Source: Hydrogenophaga crocea
Lineage (GTDB): Bacteria; Pseudomonadota; Gammaproteobacteria; Burkholderiales; Burkholderiaceae_C
DNA: 64,000 nt
NCBI RefSeq assembly: GCF_011388215.1
Contig: NZ_CP049989.1
Location: 3,472,001 to 3,536,000, forward strand
Direction: 5' to 3'
Of the stretch, positions 24,610-33,253 are shown one piece after another. The translations under genes were made by a program, and so were the position numbers. How positions within the stretch are numbered: position 1 is the first letter of the stretch; each line of letters opens with the position of its first letter. Under the pieces are notes generated by a model, which worked only from the letters and a program-made list of their open reading frames with translations, searched no databases and was not told the origin of the DNA.

Positions 24610-25815
24610 ATGGCAACTCATGCCAGCGACCTGCCGGTGCTCGTGGCCGGCGGCGGCATCGGCGGCCTCGCCGCCGCCCTGGCCCTGGTGCGGCAGGGCT
24701 TTCGGGTGCAGGTGTTCGAGCAGGCGCCCGAGATCGGCGAGATCGGCGCCGGCATGCAGCTCGGCCCCAACGCCTTCTGGGCCTTCGACGCGCTCGGCGT
24801 GGGTGAGGCGGCACGCTCGCGCGCGGTCTACATCGACGAGATGGTGATGACCGACGCGATCGACGAAACCACCATCGGCCGCGTGCCCACGGGCGAGGCC
24901 TTCCGCCAGCGCTTCGGCAACCCCTATGCGGTGATCCACCGCGCCGACGCGCACGGCTCGCTGCTCGAAGGCGTGCAGAAAGCCGGCGACCGCGTGGGCT
25001 TTCACACCGCCACGCGCATCGAACGCATCGAGCAGGACGCCGGGGGCGTGACCGTGTACGACCAGCGCGGCCAGGCCTACCGCGGCCAGGCGCTGATCGG
25101 CGCCGACGGCGTGAAGTCGGTGGTGCGCCAGCAGTTCGTGGGGGACCCCGCGCGCGTCACGGGCCACGTGGTCTACCGCGCCGTGGTCGACAAGGACGAC
25201 TTCCCCGAAGACCTGCGCTGGAACGCGGCCAGCCTGTGGGCCGGCCCCCACTGCCACCTGGTGCACTACCCGCTGCGCGGCGGCGAGCAGTACAACGTGG
25301 TGGTCACCTTCCACAGCCGCGAGGCCGAGGAATGGGGCGTGCGCGACGGCAGCAAGGAAGAGGTGCTGAGCTACTTCCAGGGCATCTGCCCGAAGGCGCG
25401 CCAGCTCATCGAACTGCCCAAGAGCTGGAAGCGCTGGGCCACGGCCGACCGCGATCCCGTCGACCGCTGGAGCTACGGCCGCGTGACCCTGCTGGGCGAC
25501 GCCGCCCACCCCACCACGCAGTACATGGCGCAGGGCGCCTGCATGGCGATCGAAGACGCGGTGACGCTGGGCGAGGCCTTGCGCGTGCACGGCGGCGACT
25601 TCGAGAAGGCGCTCGACCTGTACCAGCGCTCGCGCATCGCGCGCACCGCGCGCATCGTACTGAGCTCGCGCGAGATGGGCCGCATCTACCACGCCAAGGG
25701 CGTCGAACGTCTGGTGCGCAACGACCTCTGGCGCGGCCGTTCGCCCGAACGCTTCTACGATGCGATCGAATGGCTGTACGGCTGGCGTGTCGAGACCTGC
25801 CTGGCCCCGCACTGA
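24610..25815 (+). CDS. nagX: 3-hydroxybenzoate 6-monooxygenase (FAD-dependent)
   Basis: 401 residues. The FAD-binding GxGxxG is VLVAGGGIGGLAAALALVRQGF near residue 9, the GD motif is VTLLGDAAHPTTQYMAQGACMAIEDAVTL near residue 295, and DG is LIGADGVKSVVRQQFVG. Overall it matches class A flavoprotein hydroxylases of the 3-hydroxybenzoate 6-hydroxylase group, which convert 3-hydroxybenzoate to gentisate with NADH and O2. Context supports this, since the next gene is gentisate dioxygenase. A salicylate 5-hydroxylase is a different multi-component enzyme, so is excluded. Ribosome-binding site GAGGAG is present. Confidence 0.87.
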   Translation: MATHASDLPVLVAGGGIGGLAAALALVRQGFRVQVFEQAPEIGEIGAGMQLGPNAFWAFDALGVGEAARSRAVYIDEMVMTDAIDETTIGRVPTGEAFRQRFGNPYAVIHRADAHGSLLEGVQKAGDRVGFHTATRIERIEQDAGGVTVYDQRGQAYRGQALIGADGVKSVVRQQFVGDPARVTGHVVYRAVVDKDDFPEDLRWNAASLWAGPHCHLVHYPLRGGEQYNVVVTFHSREAEEWGVRDGSKEEVLSYFQGICPKARQLIELPKSWKRWATADRDPVDRWSYGRVTLLGDAAHPTTQYMAQGACMAIEDAVTLGEALRVHGGDFEKALDLYQRSRIARTARIVLSSREMGRIYHAKGVERLVRNDLWRGRSPERFYDAIEWLYGWRVETCLAPH

Positions 25816-25829
25816 AACGGAGACACCGC

Positions 25830-26888
25830 ATGAACGACCTCGGACGCCTCGAAGACCTGCCCGCCGACTACGTGGCCGCGCTGCGCGAGCGCAACCTCGT
25901 GCCGCTGTGGCCCAGCCTGCGCGGCGTGCTGCCGCCGCAGATCCCCACGCGCCAGACCCAGCCCACGCACTGGGCCTACCGCGACATCAAGCCGCTGCTG
26001 CTCAAGGCCGGCGAACTGACCCCGATCGAGAAGGCCGAGCGCCGCGTGCTGGTGCTCGCCAACCCCGGCCACACGCTCGAGAAGATGCAGGCCAGTGCCG
26101 CGCTGTACCTGGGCATGCAACTGCTGCTGCCCGGCGAATGGGCCCCGAGCCACCGCCACACGCCCAACGCGGTGCGCATGGTGGTCGAGGGCGAAGGCGC
26201 GTGGACCACGGTGGACGGCGAGAAGTGCCCCATGAGCCGCGGCGACCTGATCCTCACGCCCACGGGCCGCTGGCACGAGCACGGCCACGACGGCACCGAG
26301 CCCGTGATCTGGCTCGACGTGCTCGACCTGCCGCTCATGTACTACCTCGAGGTGAGCTACCACCTCAACGGCGGCCGCCAGCAAACCCTGCCCGGCCGCG
26401 GCGACCAGGCCTATGCGCGCGCGGGCCTGGTGCCCACGCCGGTCTTCGGCCGCAGCGGCCAGCGTTACCCCATGCTGCGCTACCCCTGGGCCGACGCCCG
26501 GGCCGCGCTGCTGGCGCTGGCGGCCGACCGGCCCGACGCCGAGCACGTGCAGCTCACCTACACCAACCCCGAGTCGGGCGAGGACGCCGAGAACGTGCTG
26601 GGCTTTCACGCGCTCATGCTGCGCCCGGGCCAGACGCTCACGCTGCCCGCGCGCTCGCCGGCCTGCGTGTACCACGCGATCGAAGGCCGCGCGCGCGTGA
26701 GCGCCGCGAGCCAGGCCTTCGACCTCGCCGAGGCCGACACCTGCTGCATCCCCGGCTACACCGCCACCACGCTGGCCAACGCATCGGCCAGCGAACCCGC
26801 CTTCCTCTTCGTGGCCGACGAATCGCCGCTGCACCGCAAGCTCGGCGTGTACGAAGTGCGTCCCGACAACCAACCGAACATGCCCTGA
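25830..26888 (+). CDS. nagI: Gentisate 1,2-dioxygenase
   Basis: 352 residues, the normal length of bicupin gentisate dioxygenases. The N-terminal cupin carries the iron ligands in PSHRHTPNAVRMVVEGEGAW and GRWHEHGHDG near residues 110 and 155. The C-terminal cupin (GFHALMLRPGQTLTLPARSPACVYHAIEGRARV) keeps a His near its end. It opens the ring of gentisate to maleylpyruvate using Fe(II) and O2. It begins 14 nt after the hydroxylase stop. Confidence 0.94.
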   Translation: MNDLGRLEDLPADYVAALRERNLVPLWPSLRGVLPPQIPTRQTQPTHWAYRDIKPLLLKAGELTPIEKAERRVLVLANPGHTLEKMQASAALYLGMQLLLPGEWAPSHRHTPNAVRMVVEGEGAWTTVDGEKCPMSRGDLILTPTGRWHEHGHDGTEPVIWLDVLDLPLMYYLEVSYHLNGGRQQTLPGRGDQAYARAGLVPTPVFGRSGQRYPMLRYPWADARAALLALAADRPDAEHVQLTYTNPESGEDAENVLGFHALMLRPGQTLTLPARSPACVYHAIEGRARVSAASQAFDLAEADTCCIPGYTATTLANASASEPAFLFVADESPLHRKLGVYEVRPDNQPNMP

Positions 26889-26902
26889 AGCCCGAGCGCG
26901 AC

Positions 26903-27604
26903 ATGCCCCAGTACCTCTTCAACCCGCCCCCCGTGGCCGCCCTGCCGATCCGCGGCGAATCCACGCTGTTCCCGGTCAACCGCCTGTTCTTCGTGGGTCG
27001 CAATTACCACGCGCACGCGGTCGAGATGGGCAAGCCCGTCGACAAGTCGGTCGAGCGCCCGTTCTATTTCACCAAGTCGATCTCCACGCTCACGCCCTCG
27101 GGCGCGACCGTGGCCTACCCGCCGGAAACCGGCAACTACCACTACGAGATGGAGCTCGTGGTGGCCATCGGCCGCGCGGGCTTTCGCGTGAAGGCCGAAG
27201 ACGCGCACGAGCTGGTCTATGGCTATGCCGCCGGCCTCGACATGACGCGCCGCGACCTGCAACTGGTGGCGCGCGACAAAGGCCGCCCCTGGGACCTGGG
27301 CAAAGACATCGAGCAGGGATCGGTGTGCAGCGAGATCGTGCCCATGCCCGGGCGCGTGATCGACAGCGGTGCGCTGGAGCTGCGTGTGAACGGCGCCGAG
27401 AAGCAGCGTTCGGACGTGAACAAGCTGATCTGGGACATCCGCGAGATCATCCAGGACCTCTCGCTCTTCTACCACCTGCAAGCGGGCGACCTGATCTACA
27501 CCGGTACGCCCGAGGGCGTGGGCCCGGTGGTGGCGGGCGACGTGCTCGAAGGCAGCGTCGAGGGCGTGGGCGGCGTGTCGCTCACGATCGCACCCGCGGC
27601 CTGA
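26903..27604 (+). CDS. nagK: Fumarylpyruvate hydrolase (FAH family)
   Basis: 233 residues. FAH-superfamily motifs: RLFFVGRNYHAHAVEMG near residue 28, YHYEMELVVAIGRAG with metal-binding Glu residues, YGYAAGLDMTRRDLQ, and DLIYTGTPEGVGPV near residue 205. Such proteins hydrolyse fumarylpyruvate to fumarate and pyruvate, the last gentisate step. The gene lies 14 nt after the dioxygenase. The expected isomerase that turns maleylpyruvate into fumarylpyruvate is not in the cluster. Confidence 0.9.
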   Translation: MPQYLFNPPPVAALPIRGESTLFPVNRLFFVGRNYHAHAVEMGKPVDKSVERPFYFTKSISTLTPSGATVAYPPETGNYHYEMELVVAIGRAGFRVKAEDAHELVYGYAAGLDMTRRDLQLVARDKGRPWDLGKDIEQGSVCSEIVPMPGRVIDSGALELRVNGAEKQRSDVNKLIWDIREIIQDLSLFYHLQAGDLIYTGTPEGVGPVVAGDVLEGSVEGVGGVSLTIAPAA

Positions 27605-27643
27605 ACGGCCGCGGCGCACAGGCGCTGGCTATCATGCCGGCGC

Positions 27644-28039
27644 ATGGCGTCCCCCGATGAAACCCCGCGCGCGCTGCGCTGGCTGCTCTGGCTGGCCGGC
27701 AGCGTGTCGCTGGGCCTGGGCCTCGTGGGCGTGGTGGTGCCGGGCCTGCCCACCACCCCCTTCGTGCTGCTGGCCGCGGCCTGTTACGCCAAGGCCTCGC
27801 CGCGCCTGCACCGCTGGCTGCGCGAACACCGCTTCTTCGGCCCCATGGTGCGCGACTGGGAGGCCCACCGCAGCCTGAGCCGACGCACCAAGCGCATCGC
27901 CCAGGGCAGCATGCTCGTGATGGTGTCGGTCTCGGCCTGGGGTCTGCGCGAGCGGCCCGTGCTGCTCGCCGTGGTGCTGATCGGCGCGGCGATCGGCGCG
28001 TGGGTGGTGGCGCGCATTCCCACGCGCCCTGACGCTTAG
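27644..28039 (+). CDS. DUF454 (YbaN-like) inner-membrane protein
   Basis: 131 residues with three to four hydrophobic segments. The conserved start [66 protein letters not shown] is the DUF454 signature. Function is unknown in the family. It overlaps the convergent pgk by 4 nt. Confidence 0.88.
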   Translation: MASPDETPRALRWLLWLAGSVSLGLGLVGVVVPGLPTTPFVLLAAACYAKASPRLHRWLREHRFFGPMVRDWEAHRSLSRRTKRIAQGSMLVMVSVSAWGLRERPVLLAVVLIGAAIGAWVVARIPTRPDA

Positions 28040-29235
28040 GCCTGCGCGCGGCGCGCGAGCACCTCGAACGCCGGCAGGGTCTTGCCCTCGAGCACCTCGA
28101 GGAAGGCGCCGCCGCCGGTGGAGATGTAGCCCACGTCTTTCTCGATGCCGTACTTGGCGATCGCCGCCAGCGTGTCGCCGCCGCCCGCGATGCTGAAGGC
28201 GCTGCTCTGCGCGATGGCCTGCGCGATGGCCTTGGTGCCGCCTTCGAAGGCCGCAAACTCGAACACGCCCACCGGACCGTTCCACACGATGGTGCCGGCG
28301 GCCTTGAGCTGCGCGGCCAGCTTCGCCGCCGTTTCGGGGCCGATGTCCAGGATCAGGTCGTCGTCGGCCACCTCGCCGGCCTTCTTCACCGTGGCCGGTG
28401 CGTCGGCCGCGAAACGCTGCGCCACCACCACGTCGGTGGGGATCGGCACCTCGGCGCCGCGCGCCTTCATGGCCTCGATCACGGCCTTCGCGTCGCCCAC
28501 CAGGTCGGCCTCGGCCAGGCTCTTGCCGATCTTGTGGCCCGCCGCGAGCATGAAGGTGTTGGCGATGCCGCCGCCCACGATGAGCTGGTCGACCTTGCCA
28601 GCCAGGCTTTGCAAGATGGTGAGCTTGGTGCTGACCTTGGAGCCCGCCACGATCGCCACCAGCGGGCGCTTCGGGTTGGCCAGGGCCTTGGCGATCGCGT
28701 CCATCTCGGCCGCGAGCAGCGGGCCCGCACAGGCCACCGGCGCGGTCTCGGCGATGCCGTAGGTGGTGCCTTCGGCGCGGTGCGCGGTGCCGAAGGCGTC
28801 GTGCACGAACACGTCGCACAGCGCGCCGAGCTTCTTCGCGAGCTCGGGGCTGTTCTTTTTCTCGCCCACGTTCAGGCGGCAGTTCTCGAGCAGCACCACC
28901 TCGCCCGGGGCCACGGTGAAGCCGCCGTCGACCCAGTCGGCCACCAGGCGCACGGGCTGGCCCAGCAGCTCGGCCAGGCGTTCGGCCACGGGGGCCAGGC
29001 TGTCTTCGGGCTTGAACTGGCCTTCGGTGGGGCGGCCCAGGTGCGAGGTGACCATCACGGCCGCGCCGGCGTCGAGCGCCATGCGGATGGCGGGCACGCT
29101 CGCGCGGATGCGCGTGTCTTCGGTGATGCGGCCGGCATCGTCCTGCGGCACGTTGAGGTCGGCGCGGATGAACACGCGTTGGCCTTTGACTCGGCCACTG
29201 GAACACAGGTCGGAGAAGCGGATGAATGCGGACAT
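28036..29235 (-). CDS. pgk: Phosphoglycerate kinase
   Basis: 399 residues, full length. The N-domain has [26 protein letters not shown] and [17 protein letters not shown]. The C-domain has the nucleotide site ([50 protein letters not shown]). It catalyses the ATP-forming step between 1,3-bisphosphoglycerate and 3-phosphoglycerate. A TACAAT -10 candidate lies at the complement of 29273-29278, 38 bp upstream, so it has its own promoter separate from eptA. Confidence 0.98.
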   Translation of the reverse strand: MSAFIRFSDLCSSGRVKGQRVFIRADLNVPQDDAGRITEDTRIRASVPAIRMALDAGAAVMVTSHLGRPTEGQFKPEDSLAPVAERLAELLGQPVRLVADWVDGGFTVAPGEVVLLENCRLNVGEKKNSPELAKKLGALCDVFVHDAFGTAHRAEGTTYGIAETAPVACAGPLLAAEMDAIAKALANPKRPLVAIVAGSKVSTKLTILQSLAGKVDQLIVGGGIANTFMLAAGHKIGKSLAEADLVGDAKAVIEAMKARGAEVPIPTDVVVAQRFAADAPATVKKAGEVADDDLILDIGPETAAKLAAQLKAAGTIVWNGPVGVFEFAAFEGGTKAIAQAIAQSSAFSIAGGGDTLAAIAKYGIEKDVGYISTGGGAFLEVLEGKTLPAFEVLARRAQA

Positions 29236-29272
29236 GGTGGGCGGGCGTGGTGCTGCGTCAGACGAAACCCGC

Positions 29273-29300
29273 ATTGTAGGAAGGGCGCCTGGGGCGCCCT
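29273..29300 (-). terminator. Hairpin after eptA overlapping the pgk promoter
   Basis: AGGGCGCC (29282-29289), loop TGG, GGCGCCCT (29293-29300): a perfect 8-bp stem 5 bp after the eptA stop. It lacks a T-run. It is followed on the minus strand by TACAAT (29278-29273), the likely -10 of pgk. It may both end eptA transcripts and insulate the pgk promoter. Confidence 0.5.
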
Positions 29301-29305
29301 GGCGG

Positions 29306-31015
29306 TCAGCCGGCGCTGCGCGCGCAGGGCGACAGCGCGTCGAGCGCGGGCAGGCGCGCACGGGTGCGCACGTCCATGAGACCGAGCACCGAGTGGAAGT
29401 AGTTGTCGTGCGACACCGGTTCGGCCGCGCGCTGGCGCAGGCAGTCCAGCGAGAGGCCGGCGCGTTCGCGCAAGCCGTTCGAGAACCAGGCCACCATGGG
29501 CACGTGGGTCTGCTGGTCGGGCGCGAAGGCGTAAGGCACGCCGTGCAGGTACAGACCGTTCTCGCCCAGCGACTCGCCGTGGTCGGACACGTAGATCAGG
29601 CCGGTGTCGAAGCTGCCACGGTCGGCCTGCCCCTTGAGCCACTGCAGCGTGAGGTCGAGGAAGTGGTCGGTGTAGGCGATGGAGTTGTCGTAGGCATTGA
29701 GCAACTGCTCACGCGGGCAGTCGGACAGCGTGGCGCTGCGGCACTCGGGCATGAAGGGCTTGCGCTCGGCGGGTGCGCGCAGCGAGTAGGCCGGGCCGTG
29801 GCTGCCCATCTGGTGCATCACCACCACCACGCCGCGCGCGCTGCGCTGCGGGTCGAGCGCGGCGATGCGCTGGTCGAGTCCGTCGAGCAGGGCGGCGTCG
29901 AGGCACTCGCTGCCTTCGCACAGCCCCGGCACCGGGTGGTCACCGGCGAAGGCGTGCGGCACGCGGTCGCACACGCCCTTGCAGCCGGCCTGGTTGTCCA
30001 GCCAGAGCACCGCGAGGCCGGCGCGCTGCAGCACGTCGAGCAGGTTCTGGTGCTCGGGCGGCTGGTCACCGCCCTCGGCCCGCGTGAGCGGCGAGAACAG
30101 GCAGGGCACCGACACCAGGGTGTTGGTGCCGCAGGAACGCACCTGGCTGAAGTTCACGAGCGCGCCCGTGGCCTGCCAGCGCGCGAGCGCGGGCGTGGTG
30201 TCGCGCGCATAGCCGTTGAGGCCGAAGTTCTGTGCCCGCGCGGTTTCGCCGACCACCAGCACCAGCAAGGGCGGGCGCGCCTGGTGGGTGTAGCTGGCGC
30301 CGAGCACGGCGTCTTCGCCCACCGGCAGCAGCGGCTTCACCTGGCGCGGCAGGCGGTTGGCGGCCACGCGCGTCACCGAATACACGGTGTTGAGCGGGTT
30401 CGCCATGTAGCGCAGCTCTTTGTGGTTGCGCATCAGCGAGGCCAGGCCCTGGTAGCTGAGCAGGGCCACGACCACGGTCAGCGCCAGGCCACCGAGCACG
30501 CCCAGCGCATTGCGCCGCACGCGCGGCCACGCCCGGCCCCAGAGAGGCGCGCGGCGCCACAGGGCCCACAGCGGCAGGCCGGCCACCGCCAGCAGCGCGG
30601 CCGGCAGCTGCCAGGTGAGCAGGTCCCGCACCTCGCGCGCGTCGGTGTTGAGCGCGTTGGCAAGCATGGTGGGGTCCATCACCACGCCGTACTGCCACAT
30701 GAAATAGCTGTTCGCACCCGCCACCAGCAGCAGCACGCTGGCGGCCACACGGAACACCCGCGGCCAGGCCAGCAACCACAGCAAGGCGGCGCTGCCGCCC
30801 GCCACCACCAGCCCCAGGCCCACGATCAGCGCCGCACGTTGTGCCAGCGTGCCGCCCAGGCCGTTGATGTGTTGCCACAGCGGCAGGTTGCCGACGGTGG
30901 CCAGCCAGAGCGCGATGCCCCAGACAAACAACGCGGGGCCCGCGGCGGCGCCGGGCGCGCGGGTGCGATCGGCGTCGGCGAAGCGCCACCAGGTCAACGG
31001 AGACCGGATCTGCAT
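29306..31015 (-). CDS. eptA: Phosphoethanolamine transferase EptA (lipid A)
   Basis: 569 residues from [10 protein letters not shown] (a TTG nine codons upstream is possible). Five N-terminal membrane helices are followed by a periplasmic sulfatase-fold domain. The nucleophile Thr is in [13 protein letters not shown]; metal ligands occur in [18 protein letters not shown] and [18 protein letters not shown]; several Cys pairs ([14 protein letters not shown]) match the disulfides of EptA/MCR enzymes. It adds phosphoethanolamine to lipid A phosphates and lowers polymyxin binding. It is 51 bp downstream of the PmrAB-type system and has its own PmrA-like box. Confidence 0.92.
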   Translation of the reverse strand: MQIRSPLTWWRFADADRTRAPGAAAGPALFVWGIALWLATVGNLPLWQHINGLGGTLAQRAALIVGLGLVVAGGSAALLWLLAWPRVFRVAASVLLLVAGANSYFMWQYGVVMDPTMLANALNTDAREVRDLLTWQLPAALLAVAGLPLWALWRRAPLWGRAWPRVRRNALGVLGGLALTVVVALLSYQGLASLMRNHKELRYMANPLNTVYSVTRVAANRLPRQVKPLLPVGEDAVLGASYTHQARPPLLVLVVGETARAQNFGLNGYARDTTPALARWQATGALVNFSQVRSCGTNTLVSVPCLFSPLTRAEGGDQPPEHQNLLDVLQRAGLAVLWLDNQAGCKGVCDRVPHAFAGDHPVPGLCEGSECLDAALLDGLDQRIAALDPQRSARGVVVVMHQMGSHGPAYSLRAPAERKPFMPECRSATLSDCPREQLLNAYDNSIAYTDHFLDLTLQWLKGQADRGSFDTGLIYVSDHGESLGENGLYLHGVPYAFAPDQQTHVPMVAWFSNGLRERAGLSLDCLRQRAAEPVSHDNYFHSVLGLMDVRTRARLPALDALSPCARSAG

Positions 31016-31065
31016 GGAAGGCTTTCGGGAGAGGATGAACAACCCCCGGAGCGTCGACGCGCCGC

Positions 31066-31082
31066 GTTAAGCCTGCCTTAGA
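31066..31082. promoter_or_regulatory. PmrA-like box upstream of eptA
   Basis: GTTAAG-N5-CTTAGA on the plus strand, read toward eptA as TCTAAG-N5-CTTAAC. The two hexamers are 11 bp apart, as in PmrA boxes. The site overlaps the last codons of pmrB, 51 bp before the eptA ATG. A separate promoter would let eptA respond beyond readthrough from pmrAB. No good -10 was found downstream. Confidence 0.5.
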
Positions 31083-32418
31083 CCGGCCTCCCAGCGCAGC
31101 GTGAAGCGGGTGGTCATGGGCGCCTCCCCCGCATCGATGACCAGGCGCGCCCCGATCTGCTCGGCGATGCGCTCCACCAGGCGCAGGCCCAGACCCAGGC
31201 CGCCCGATTCGGCGGGAAGCGGTTCGACGGCGTTGGCGCGCCGGCCGTCGTCGCTCACCGATACGCCCTCGGCGTCGGCGTTGCGCCAGACCTGCACCAC
31301 CACCTGCGTGTCGCGCGGCGTGTGGCGCAGCGCGTTCTCGATGAGGTTGCGCAAGGCCAGTTCGAGCAGCAGCGGCTGCGCGCGCACCACCACCGAAGCC
31401 TCGGGCTGCACGAGTGAAAGTTCATGCCCGCTCTCGTGCGCGCCCTGCGCGTGCGAGGCAATCAGGCGCGCCGCGAGCTCGCCCAGCGCCACGTCGTCGC
31501 CCGCGGCCCCGGCCGTCTGCCCGCTCTGGCGCTGGGCGCGCGCGAGGTCGAGCAACTGGTTGAGGATGCGGCCCGCGCGCAGGGATTCCTGTTCGAGCTG
31601 GGCCAGGCGCTCGGGCGAAGGATCGTGCTGCACCGCGCGCGCCTGCAGGGCCAGCGCCGCCAGCGGCGTGCGCAACTCGTGCGCCACGTCGGACGCGAAC
31701 GCGCGCTCGCGCTGGGCGCGCTCCTGCAGCGTGTCGACCAGGCCGTTGATGGCGCTCACCGTGCTGCCGAACTCGCGGAAGCGGTGCCGGGTGTCGAGCC
31801 GCTGGCCGGCAAAGCCGTCGAGCGTTTCCACCTCCTGCGACAGCCGATCGAGGGGGCGCAAGCCGCGCCGCACCGTCCACCAGAGCAGCAGCAGCATCAA
31901 AGGCAGCACCAGCAGCGCCGGCTCGGCCACGTGGGTGGCGATGTCGGCGCCCAGTTCGTAGCGCTGCCGCATGTCGGTGAGCACCAGCACACGGCGATGA
32001 CCCGTCCCTTCACCGGTCTGCACCGAAAAGGCCCGCCAGTGGGTGGGCAGTTGGGGCGCGTGCAGCTCGAGCGTGGTGAAGCCGGGCGTGGGCAGGCGGG
32101 ACGGGTCGATGCCGCCCGCCAGGCCGTGGGTGTCGGTGACCAGCCGGCCCGCGTCCCACACCACCACCGCCACGTCCTGCAGGAATTCGTGCTCCAGGCC
32201 GCTCACGCCCTCGAGCGCGCGCGGCGACGCGGGCACCGGTTCGGCCATGAGCCAGAGCTTGGCCACGGCCACCATCTGGCCGTCGGAAAACTTGCGGGCC
32301 TCGCGCGACGCGGTGGACCAGGCCTGCGCCACCACCGCGAGCCAGATGACCAGCACCACGCCCAGCGTCCAGCGCAGCAGGTAGTGCCGGAGCAGGCGTT
32401 GCGGCGCGGGGGCGTCGC

Positions 32419-32422
<4 letters not shown>
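31067..32422 (-). CDS. pmrB: Sensor histidine kinase, PmrB/QseC-like
   Basis: 451 residues. Two membrane helices (residues about 17-37 and 165-185) flank a periplasmic domain of about 130 residues. A HAMP-like linker precedes H-box ASDVAHELRTPLAALALQA (His near 243), then N box NLIENALRHTPRDT, D box VSDDGRRANAVE, and G box GGLGLGLRLVERIAEQIGA. The D box is degenerate. It forms an operon with the response regulator (4-nt overlap), with eptA downstream. The usual PmrB ligand acidic ExxE was not found, so the signal may differ from Fe3+. Confidence 0.88.
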
Positions 32423-33144
<722 letters not shown>

Positions 33145-33179
33145 ATCGAGTTGCCTGATATCGAAGAACAAGCCACCGA

Positions 33180-33185
33180 ATTATG
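33180..33185 (-). promoter_or_regulatory. Candidate -10 of pmrA
   Basis: CATAAT on the minus strand, 36 bp before the pmrA ATG and 9 bp from the nearest hexamer of the PmrA-like box. The spacing matches known PmrA-activated promoters, where the box replaces the -35. Confidence 0.45.
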
Positions 33186-33194
33186 GGCGGGCAT

Positions 33195-33230
33195 CTTAGG
33201 CGAGCCTTAACTTTTTAAGTTTCGATTAAC
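33195..33230. promoter_or_regulatory. Two PmrA-like boxes between pmrA and the PAP2/LtaS-like fusion
   Basis: CTTAGG-N5-CTTAAC (33195-33211), then 2 bp, then TTTAAG-N5-ATTAAC (33214-33230). Each pair has 11-bp spacing, as in direct-repeat PmrA boxes. The array occupies the divergent gap, 51 bp from the pmrA ATG and 24 bp from the fusion ATG, so both could be controlled from it. Confidence 0.65.
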
Positions 33231-33253
33231 CGCAGCGCCCGACAGTGCGCGCC

